Of a stretch of DNA of 64,000 nucleotides, positions 37,402-44,539 are shown in pieces. A program made the position numbers and the translations under genes. This stretch comes from Pseudomarimonas salicorniae (GTDB lineage: Bacteria; Pseudomonadota; Gammaproteobacteria; Xanthomonadales; Xanthomonadaceae). Numbering within the stretch: position 1 is the first letter of the stretch; the number at the start of each line of letters is the position of its first letter. The stretch lies in assembly GCF_023156535.1 (NCBI RefSeq), contig NZ_JALNMH010000011.1:124001-188000 (forward strand), written 5' to 3'. Below the pieces are notes generated by a model. The model was given only the letters and a program-made list of their open reading frames with translations. It was not told the DNA's origin and made no database searches.

Positions 37402-38451
37402 CTAGCCGGTCTCGGGCTCGCAGGGGAAGTCGACCTCGACCACGCTGCCGCCGGTCTCGCGCTGCCAGCATTGCAGGCGCACGCTGTCCCCTTCCGTAAG
37501 CGCAAGGCGTCGACGCAGGGCCTCGATCGCCGCGTGCCGCCCTTCACCCAGGGTTCCACTGTCGCCGACGCGCAGCACGCAGCGGTCGCGGGCGCTGCGG
37601 GCCCAGAGGTCGACGTGGCCGCGGCCATCGGGCAGGCCGATGCCGAGGCGCACTGCCTGCTCGACCAGCACCACCAGAAGCCGCGGCGGACAGCCCGTCT
37701 CGAGGATGTCCTCGGGAATGTCGGCCTGCCAGCTCAGCGCGCCGGCACTGCGCTCGGAGATCAGCGAGAGGTAGCCGCCGGCCAGCTCCAGCTCGGCGCC
37801 GAGCGTGCTGCGCTGTGCCTCGAGGCGGGGCAGGGCGCCGCGCAGGTATTCCAGCAGGCGTCCCAGCTGCGCGTCGGCATCGGCCGAGCCGCGGCGCAGG
37901 TGATCGCGCGCCTCGCCGATCAGGTCCAACACGAGCTGAGGCTTGATGTGGCCGCGCAGCAGTCGCAGTTGGGCGGCATTGAGTTCGCGCTGGGTCTGCT
38001 CGATCGCCGCCGCATCGATGGCGCGTTGCGCCTGACGCAGCTGGCGGGCGCGATGCCAGGCATCGAGCAGCAGGGCGATGCCAGCCAGCAGCACGCCGGT
38101 GATGGCCAGCACGTACAGGCTGGTGAGCCGGCCGAGGTCCTGCCAGAGCGGTGGCCGCCCCGGGCCGGTGTCGAGCAGGTAGAAGACCAGCAGCATCGCG
38201 GGAATGCCGGCCAGCACGAGGATCGCCTGCAGCGCGCGCCGGGTGCGCTCGGCGAGCGCGGCTCCCCAGCGATCGGCCAGCAGGTGCAGGACGCCCGCCA
38301 CCGCGGCCGCGCCCAAGGTGCGCCAGAGCAGGGCGAGCAGCTCCGAGCGCCACAGCGGAACAAGGATGAGGGTCCATACCACGGCCAACCCGAGCACGGC
38401 GGCGCTTCGAGCAAACCTGGGGTAGGGAGGGGGGGCTGGGCGTGGCTTCAC
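37402..38451 (-). CDS. LytS/YehU-like sensor kinase with degenerate phosphoacceptor site
   Basis: 349 residues from a GTG at 38451; the frame runs further upstream only by passing into a repeat element. Four hydrophobic segments (about 12-130), a coiled stretch (about 135-170) and a His_kinase (LytS-type) region. The usual LRAQINPHFLFN box reads LRLLRGHIKPQLVLD, so the phosphoacceptor His is replaced by Gln and the Phe-Asn pair is lost. The ATPase part is also weak (LVEQAVRLGIGLPDGRGHVDL in place of the N-box; VGDSGTLGEG in place of the G-box). No LytTR regulator is adjacent. It is likely a pseudokinase or a diverged sensor. Confidence 0.72.
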   Translation of the reverse strand: MKPRPAPPPYPRFARSAAVLGLAVVWTLILVPLWRSELLALLWRTLGAAAVAGVLHLLADRWGAALAERTRRALQAILVLAGIPAMLLVFYLLDTGPGRPPLWQDLGRLTSLYVLAITGVLLAGIALLLDAWHRARQLRQAQRAIDAAAIEQTQRELNAAQLRLLRGHIKPQLVLDLIGEARDHLRRGSADADAQLGRLLEYLRGALPRLEAQRSTLGAELELAGGYLSLISERSAGALSWQADIPEDILETGCPPRLLVVLVEQAVRLGIGLPDGRGHVDLWARSARDRCVLRVGDSGTLGEGRHAAIEALRRRLALTEGDSVRLQCWQRETGGSVVEVDFPCEPETG

Positions 38452-38488
38452 CGGCGGCAAGATAGGTGGCGCGGCGCGCGGCGGCAAC

Positions 38489-38760
38489 CTAGGGAGCCTC
38501 TGAATAAGTCCCGTGCCCCGCGTTGCCACGGTGCGCGTTCGCACCAAGGCGGACGCCGCGGGACGTGGTGGTGCCACGTTCAAGGTGGCCAACGCGGGTG
38601 GGGGCGCACACCGTGGCAACCCTTCGGGCCGGGATTGTGCAGCCATCCAGCTGTGTTGCGCGTCTTGGCCGTGGCACCACCACGCCCTGCGCCGCGCGCC
38701 TTGCTGGCCGGCTGCACAACCTCCGGCGCGGGGCGCTGGACTTGTTCATAGTCTCCCTAG
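38489..38760. mobile_element. Non-autonomous IS5-like foldback element (MITE)
   Basis: 272 bp bounded on each side by CTAG. The terminal inverted repeats of 19 bp are GGAGCCTCTGAATAAGTCC on the left (38493-38511) and, read inward from the right, GGAGACTATGAACAAGTCC; 16 of 19 agree. The last bases (GAACAAGTCC) and a CTAG target fit the IS5 group (as I recall, IS5 ends GAACAAGTCC and favours YTAR). The inside is strongly self-complementary: CGTGGTGGTGCCACG versus CGTGGCACCACCACG, and GTTGCCACGGTG versus CACCGTGGCAAC. There is no transposase frame. The right CTAG supplies the stop codon of the GT39 gene. Confidence 0.75.
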
Positions 38761-40199
38761 TCGGGGGGCGGGCCCGGGCGGACGATGCCGAAGACGAAGC
38801 GCTCGCCCTCGATCTCCCGCTCGTGGCGCGCGCCGAGGCGGGCCTCCCAGCTGCTGGGGCAGACGCTGCCCAGTCGGCAGACGTAGAGCGCGCCTGAGGC
38901 TTCGACGTCGGCGGGGCGCAGCCAGGGTGACAGGGTGAAATCGCCCTCGATCAGCATGGATGGCCGGCTGCCGGCATAGCTCGACACGATGGCGGTGTCG
39001 ATGTGGTCGCCGATCACGATGCGCAGCGGGCCGTTGGCATGAGCTGTCCAGTAGCGTTCGGCCTGGGCGGCCAGCATGGCGCCATCGAAGCGGGTCTTGG
39101 AGTCGCCCCAGCGGGTCTTGTACAGCAGGTGCATGCTGCAGGTGAGGGCCAGCACGCCGGCCAGCACCAGCAGGAAAGCCGGTAGCCGCCGGCGCGCAGT
39201 CTCGGGCGGGATGCGCAGCATCGCCCAGACCCCGATCAGGCTGAAGAACGGAAACGCCCAGGTCGACTTCAGGCGGCTGCCGGTGGCGAGGCCGTACAGT
39301 GTGCTGAGCAGCAGCGGACCGAACAGCAGGGCGGCCAGCAGCCATCGATCCGCCGGTGGCGGCGCCGGACGACTGGCCAGACGCAGGGGCAGCCAGAGGA
39401 TGGCGCAGAACAGCAGGCCCGCCAGGGCGCCGAGCGCAAAACGCAGCGGTTCGAAGAGATGCGCCGACAGGCCCGCCCCGGCGCTGCCGAAGCCGCGCAG
39501 GTAGTTCCAGGGCAGCCGCCAGTACTCGCCCAGCCAGGCGAGGTGCGGGCCGAGCAGCAGCAGGCAGGCGACGACCGCCAGCCACGGGCCGGGACGACGC
39601 AGCTGGGCACGGCCGCGCGCATCGAGCAGGAACGCGGCGAGGCAGGCCGCCAGCAGCAGCAGGCCCGAGTACTTGCTGAGCAGGCACAGCGCGGCCAGCG
39701 CGCCGAACAGCAGCCAGTGGCCTGTGCCGCCTTCGCGCAGCGCGCGCAGGAAGTGGTACCCGAGCGCCGCCCACAGCGGCAGCTGCAGGCTGTTCATGTT
39801 GAAGTTCGGCGTCAGGTAGGTGTGGAAGTAGGAGCCTTCCAGCAGGGCCACGGCCAGCGCCGCGCGCAGCGGGTCGAGCCACAGCCGTGCGGTGGCGTAG
39901 ACGTAGACGAAGGTGACCAGCATGCCGAGCTGGGCAAGCAGGTAGAGCGAGTCCAGCCGCCCGCCGGCCAGGAACAGGAAACCCTCGCCCAGCCAGGGCC
40001 CCAGCGGCGGATGCTTGTAGTAGCCGAGCTGCCATTCCTGGCCCCAGCCGAGCAGCTCGAGGGTGTCCAGCGGGAGCATCCGGTAGCCCAGCGCCGGGGC
40101 CAGCACCCAGAACAGCAGGTGCCAGGCGCAGACCGCGACCACCAGCCGCAGCGGGCGCTGGGCGATGGCTTCGGCCAGGAAGGAAAGCGGTGAACGCAT
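38757..40199 (-). CDS. GT39/ArnT-like polytopic glycosyltransferase
   Basis: 480 residues from the ATG at 40199; an in-frame start at 40238 is possible. About ten membrane segments. The first periplasmic loop has LDTLELLGWGQEWQLGYYKHPPLGPWLGEGFLFLAG, the DE-x-(6)-HPPL-type motif of PMT_2 family enzymes that use polyprenyl-phosphate sugars. A soluble C-terminal domain (about 375-480) follows. It would transfer a sugar to lipid A, a glycan or protein on the periplasmic side. Substrate not assignable. The stop codon lies within the CTAG bordering a foldback element, so that insertion may have set the present C-terminus. Confidence 0.85.
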   Translation of the reverse strand: MRSPLSFLAEAIAQRPLRLVVAVCAWHLLFWVLAPALGYRMLPLDTLELLGWGQEWQLGYYKHPPLGPWLGEGFLFLAGGRLDSLYLLAQLGMLVTFVYVYATARLWLDPLRAALAVALLEGSYFHTYLTPNFNMNSLQLPLWAALGYHFLRALREGGTGHWLLFGALAALCLLSKYSGLLLLAACLAAFLLDARGRAQLRRPGPWLAVVACLLLLGPHLAWLGEYWRLPWNYLRGFGSAGAGLSAHLFEPLRFALGALAGLLFCAILWLPLRLASRPAPPPADRWLLAALLFGPLLLSTLYGLATGSRLKSTWAFPFFSLIGVWAMLRIPPETARRRLPAFLLVLAGVLALTCSMHLLYKTRWGDSKTRFDGAMLAAQAERYWTAHANGPLRIVIGDHIDTAIVSSYAGSRPSMLIEGDFTLSPWLRPADVEASGALYVCRLGSVCPSSWEARLGARHEREIEGERFVFGIVRPGPPPD

Positions 40200-40297
40200 G
40201 CAGTCAGCGGCGACGGGCGGGACGGAACCATAGCCCAAGCGGGCGCGGCTGTTGAGGGGCAGGGCCTACACTGTGCCGGCAAGGAGGGCCCGGACAC

Positions 40298-41677
40298 ATG
40301 CCAGCGAAACCCAACATCGCCCTGGTCGGTCTTCTGGGCCTCGCCCCGGTCGCCGCCGAGGCAGAGACCTACCAGGTCGGTCCGACGCGCGGCCATACCA
40401 GTCTGACCTCGCTGTTCAACGCGGTGGACCTGGGGCCCGGGGACATCGTCGAGGTCGACGGAGACGGTGCGCGCTACCCCGGAGGCATCGTGATGCCCGA
40501 GGCGGATGGCGGCGCACCCGGCAATCCGGTGGTCCTTCGCGGCCTGCGCAGCGGGGGGCAGAGGCCGATCATCGAGGGCGGCTTCAACAGCATCGAGCTG
40601 CGCGCCCACCACGTGGTGTTCGAGGGCTTCGAGATCACCGGGACCACCTCGCCGGTCAGCACCTTCCGCTGCTTCTTCCATCACAGCCACGATGTGGTGA
40701 TCCGCGATGCACGTATCCACGGCTGCCCGCAGCATGGGGTCCTCGGCGCCGACCAGGGCTCGGGGTCGCTGACCATCGAGTACAGCGAGATCTGGGACGC
40801 CGGGTCCGGCGACCGGAACCACACGATCTACATGGCCACCGACGAGGTCGCCTTTCCCGGCAGCGTGTTCCGTCTGCAGCACAGCTACGTGCACAGCGCC
40901 AATGGCGGCAACCTGATCAAGTCACGCGCCGAGCGCAACGAGATCTACCACAACTGGCTGGAGGGCGGCTTCTACCACGAGCTCGAGCTGATCGGTCCCG
41001 ACCCGGGCGGTGCGCCGGCCGGCTGGAGCGAAGCCCTGGTCCGCGAGGATTCCGACATCGTCGGCAATGTCATCGTCCACACTGCCGAGTTCTCATCCAT
41101 CCTGCGCTTCGGCGGCGACGGCACGGGACAGAGCCGGGGCCGCTACCGCTTCGTCCACAACACCGTGGTCAGGCGCCACCCCAATAACGATACCCCGACC
41201 GTGTTCCGGCTGTTCCACGGCATCGAGTCGCTGGCCGCTCATAACAACGTATTCCACCGCGAGGGCGGCTCCGGACTGCGGATCGTGCGCGAGGTCGAGG
41301 CAGACTGGAGCTTCGGCTCGCGCATCATCGGCCGCAACAACCACGTCGACGCAGGTTCGACCTTCTTGCCCGCGGGGTTCACCGGCACGGTGGTCGGGGC
41401 CGATCCGGGCTTCACGGCGGCCGCGGCTTCCGACCTCGTTCCCACGCTGGACAGCCCGTTGCGCGATGCGGCCAACGCCGACACCCAGGGGCCGGCGGAC
41501 TACGCGGTCGCCGGGTCGCTGGCTGTGCCGACGTTCCAGCCGCAGCGTCAGGCTCCGGCGCCGGGCGGCGCACTCACGCGAGTGACGGCTTTCTTGGCCG
41601 CCGATATCGGCGCGATGGAGCGGGCTGATCCCGGGCGGATCTTCGGCAGCGGGTTCGAGACCGGCGAGGCGCCCTGA
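40298..41677 (+). CDS. Secreted right-handed beta-helix protein with IFGSGFE tail
   Basis: 459 residues. AAGGAGG lies upstream, and there is a signal peptide of about 22 residues. It has repeating short turns such as HHVVFEGFEITG, HDVVIRDARIHGCPQHGV, GSLTIEYSEIWDAG and NVIVHTAEFSSILRF, typical of the parallel beta-helix (pectate-lyase-like/NosD) fold. The C-terminus reads RIFGSGFETGEAP, closely like the end of the metalloprotease at 31586. Possibly a polysaccharide lyase or a surface structure protein; no catalytic residues can be named. Confidence 0.78.
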   Translation: MPAKPNIALVGLLGLAPVAAEAETYQVGPTRGHTSLTSLFNAVDLGPGDIVEVDGDGARYPGGIVMPEADGGAPGNPVVLRGLRSGGQRPIIEGGFNSIELRAHHVVFEGFEITGTTSPVSTFRCFFHHSHDVVIRDARIHGCPQHGVLGADQGSGSLTIEYSEIWDAGSGDRNHTIYMATDEVAFPGSVFRLQHSYVHSANGGNLIKSRAERNEIYHNWLEGGFYHELELIGPDPGGAPAGWSEALVREDSDIVGNVIVHTAEFSSILRFGGDGTGQSRGRYRFVHNTVVRRHPNNDTPTVFRLFHGIESLAAHNNVFHREGGSGLRIVREVEADWSFGSRIIGRNNHVDAGSTFLPAGFTGTVVGADPGFTAAAASDLVPTLDSPLRDAANADTQGPADYAVAGSLAVPTFQPQRQAPAPGGALTRVTAFLAADIGAMERADPGRIFGSGFETGEAP

Positions 41678-41680
41678 TCC

Positions 41681-42103
41681 GTGCAGCCCGTCCACTTCGC
41701 GCTCGCCGCCGACGCCGTGCTCGCCCTCCATGTCGCGCTGGTGCTTTTCGTGATCACGGTGCCCCTGCTGCTGCCGGTCGGCTTGCGGCTGGGCTGGCGC
41801 TGGGCGCGGAGGCGGCGCGTGCGCATCGCGCATCTGCTCGTGCTTGGCATCGTCGTGCTGGAGGCCTGGGCCGGCTGGCTCTGCCCACTCACCGACTGGG
41901 AGATGGCCCTGCGCGCCCGCGCCGGAGGCGTCACCTATGAGGGTGACTTCATTGCCCATTGGCTCGGCGAGCTGCTCTACGTGAGGGCGCCGCCCTGGGC
42001 CTTCAGCGTGGCCTACAGCGCCTTCCTCGCCCTCGTGCTGTGGGTCAACCTGCGCCATCCGCCAGAGGGCGGCTGGCGCCGGAGAGGCGTCGGGCACGGC
42101 TAG
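41681..42103 (+). CDS. DUF2784 family membrane protein
   Basis: 140 residues from a GTG at 41681, three bases after the previous stop codon. Four hydrophobic segments; the pattern LHVALVLFVITVP, WLCPLTDWEMALRARAGGVTYEGDFIAHWLGELLY is the DUF2784 signature. The function is unknown. Confidence 0.85.
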   Translation: MQPVHFALAADAVLALHVALVLFVITVPLLLPVGLRLGWRWARRRRVRIAHLLVLGIVVLEAWAGWLCPLTDWEMALRARAGGVTYEGDFIAHWLGELLYVRAPPWAFSVAYSAFLALVLWVNLRHPPEGGWRRRGVGHG

Positions 42104-42243
42104 GGCCGCTGGGCAGTGAATCGGGCAGGACGGGGCGCCGCGGTTCTGCTTCCTTCGCGCAGCCCGAGGAGTCCGGCCGTCTTGCAGGAGCGGAGGTGGC
42201 CGCGACCGAAGCGTTTCAGGTGCTCCGCCGCGTTCGGCGGCCG

Positions 42244-42340
42244 TGTGGGAGTGGGCTTGCCCGCGACCGCGGCGCTTCAGGTCACCGCGGTGATCGGATA
42301 GACGGAGACCCCGCGGTCATGCCCGAGGACGCTCCCGGAA
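42244..42340. repeat. Eroded solo copy of repeat module B
   Basis: Left arm TGTGGGAGTGGGCTTGCCCG and right arm GCCCGAGGACGCTCCCGG flank a short palindromic core (TCAGGTCACCGCGGTGATC). Only the arms match the B modules at 14.3 and 54.1 kb. It occupies the centre of the 310-bp gap between the DUF2784 gene and the cytochrome gene; the rest of the gap shows nothing else. Confidence 0.45.
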
Positions 42341-42413
42341 GGGCTTCGATGCGCTTCGCGGTCGTGGGGCGCAGTGCAGCACGCTGCGCTGTTCGAGGCG
42401 CGGCGCCTTGCCC

Positions 42414-42929
42414 TTAACGCAGCGATTCGACGCCGTCGCGGAACAGGAAGTCCTTGGGTGGCTCGGAGGCCTCGTTGGGGTCCTTCCCCGGTGCGCCCTG
42501 TGCGATCCAGTCATAGATCAGGGCCTGCTGGGCAAAGCTTAGCGGCACGCCGGCAAAGCCCGGTGCACTGGCCGGCATGCGCGTTCCGCCGGAGGGCGGC
42601 GAGTCGCAGTTGACCTTCTGGAAAAGCACGCTGCCCTGTGGATCGCCGGGCAGGACGTAGATCCCGACGATCTTGTGGACTGCATCGATGCCCTGGTCCG
42701 TCAGGTCGAGGTTACCGTCCATCTGGCCCATGTTGTGGCAGCTGGTGCAGCGGCCCTCTGCCGAGATCGACTCGTTGATGATCGGCTTGATGTCGGTCTG
42801 CCAATCAACATTGAAGTTGATCGGCTCTCCGGACAGGTCCTCGCAGCCCGCCGGCCAGGCGGCACGGGCAGCGGGGGCGGCGAGCAGCGCGACGGCCAGG
42901 CCGACCATGGCGGCGAGCCTAGATCCCAT
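42414..42929 (-). CDS. Exported mono-haem cytochrome c-like protein
   Basis: 171 residues. Signal peptide to about 23, haem motif CTSCH at 61-65 within DIKPIINESISAEGRCTSCHNMGQMDGNLDL, of the type seen in cytochromes that accompany DUF1501/DUF1800 proteins. A candidate distal ligand is Met in GTRMPASAPG. The C-terminus reads FLFRDGVESLR, a weak likeness to the IFxxGFE tails of other secreted proteins here. Its start lies inside the end of the DUF1501 gene, so it is the third gene of that operon. Role: periplasmic electron transfer, inferred. Confidence 0.82.
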   Translation of the reverse strand: MGSRLAAMVGLAVALLAAPAARAAWPAGCEDLSGEPINFNVDWQTDIKPIINESISAEGRCTSCHNMGQMDGNLDLTDQGIDAVHKIVGIYVLPGDPQGSVLFQKVNCDSPPSGGTRMPASAPGFAGVPLSFAQQALIYDWIAQGAPGKDPNEASEPPKDFLFRDGVESLR

Positions 42930-44529
42930 TCATCAGCCCCGGGATGGTGCGACTGAAGTGGGCGAAGGTCGGGGTCGCCGCGGCATTGGCGTAGGGACCG
43001 CTGGCGAAATTGTCGATATTGGCGAAGATCGAGGGCAGGTCGCTGTCGGCCACGCCCATCCAGCGGGCAAGGGTGGCGCCGAGCTGGTCGACCGCCGTCG
43101 TCGGCAGGAACTGCCCACGGGAGAAGCACTCACCCTGGGTCGGGTCACTGCCGGCCACGGGATTGGTCAGCGAGTTGTTCAAGGCGATGCTCGGGTAGCG
43201 GCCGTAGATACCGCCATTGACGGCGCCGCCCACGGCGAACTGCACGCCGCCCCAGGCATGGTCGCTGCCGTTGCCGTTGGAGTTGATCGTGCGCCCGAAC
43301 TCCGAAGCGCTGAACAGGGTGACGTTGTTGGCCTGGCCGATCGCCTGCATCGAGCGGAAGAAGGCGTTGACCGCCTGCGAGACCACCTGCAGCCGACCGT
43401 GGTGGCCGGTTGCGCCGATCGAGCTGATCTGGTTGTCGTGGGTATCCCAGCCGCCGATGCTGACGAAGAACACCTGGCGATTTGCATTGATCGGATTGGC
43501 CAGACTGGCGTCGGTGCTGACCTTGATCATCCGCGCGATCTGGCGCAGCTGCGAATACAGGTTGTTGCCGCTCAGGCCGTTGAACGGTGCGTTCACCGGG
43601 TCATCGGTGGCGATGGTGGCGAACGCCGGGTTGATCACGTCATTGGCCAGCTCGATCGAGCGGGTCACCAGTGAGCGGTACTCATCGGTGAACGGCTGCG
43701 GCGAAGCGGCTTCCAGCAGCTCGTCGAGATAGGACTGACGTGCGGTCTGGAACTGGTTGGCGTTGCGGTTGCTGATGCCGTACTCGATCAGCGAAGCCGC
43801 CGGGCTGGTGCTGCTCGTCGACAGGGTGAAGGGGAACAGCGGCGTGCTGATGGTCGAGGTGCCATTGAGGAACCGCGTCTGCCCCGACAGGGTGATCACC
43901 GGAGGCAGGCCGCTCATCTCCGAGGCCAGCTTCGAGGTGCGTCCGGCGACCATCCCGCCCCAGCCGCGCGTGGCCTGCAGGTTGTTGCCGCCCGTGTGCC
44001 ACAGCGAGGTCTGGTCGTTGTGCGAGTAGAGCTGCGGCGGACGGCGGCGGGCGCCGCTGCCGGAGTAGGTGGCCCGGGTGATCGGCTCGACCAGGGATCC
44101 GATGTTGGGCAGGAAGGCCAGACGACCCTCGTTGTACAGCTGGGCGAGCTCGGGACAGAACGGATTCACGCCGTAGGCGTTGCCGTTGATGCCGATCGCG
44201 GCCGGCGTGGTCTGGTTGGCGATGAAGCCGGTGCCATTGGCAGCCGGCAGGGCGAGGCCGCTGGTATTGCCGGTGGCGTAGACGCCATTGCGGGCGTCGC
44301 GGTAGAGGTTCCAGGCATTGCCGCCGCCCGGCATAAGCAGGTTCCAGCTGTCGTTGCCGCCGGCGAGGTAGAGGCACACCAGGGCCTTGTAGCCGGTGGC
44401 CGGCACCGACTGGGCAAGGGCGGAGGGGATCAGGCCGAGCTGCGGAAACAGCGCCTGGGCACCGCCGCAGGCGAGCACGCCGCAGCTGGCACGGAGGAAG
44501 TTGCGGCGCGAGGAAGCGTTGCGGGACAT
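42919..44529 (-). CDS. DUF1501 protein, Tat-exported
   Basis: 536 residues. N-terminal twin-arginine motif SSRRNFLRAS (Arg8-Arg9) and hydrophobic stretch, so it should be exported folded. The core resembles the alkaline phosphatase/sulfatase-like fold used by DUF1501: LVCLYLAGGNDSWNLLMP, RTINSNGNGSDHAWGGVQFAVGG (metal-site type His-Asp), and YDTHDNQ-like VSIGGWDTHDNQ. It lies ten bases after the DUF1800 gene. DUF1501 and DUF1800 proteins very often occur as a pair; their substrate is not established. Confidence 0.9.
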   Translation of the reverse strand: MSRNASSRRNFLRASCGVLACGGAQALFPQLGLIPSALAQSVPATGYKALVCLYLAGGNDSWNLLMPGGGNAWNLYRDARNGVYATGNTSGLALPAANGTGFIANQTTPAAIGINGNAYGVNPFCPELAQLYNEGRLAFLPNIGSLVEPITRATYSGSGARRRPPQLYSHNDQTSLWHTGGNNLQATRGWGGMVAGRTSKLASEMSGLPPVITLSGQTRFLNGTSTISTPLFPFTLSTSSTSPAASLIEYGISNRNANQFQTARQSYLDELLEAASPQPFTDEYRSLVTRSIELANDVINPAFATIATDDPVNAPFNGLSGNNLYSQLRQIARMIKVSTDASLANPINANRQVFFVSIGGWDTHDNQISSIGATGHHGRLQVVSQAVNAFFRSMQAIGQANNVTLFSASEFGRTINSNGNGSDHAWGGVQFAVGGAVNGGIYGRYPSIALNNSLTNPVAGSDPTQGECFSRGQFLPTTAVDQLGATLARWMGVADSDLPSIFANIDNFASGPYANAAATPTFAHFSRTIPGLMNGI

Positions 44530-44539
44530 GTCGGGCTCC

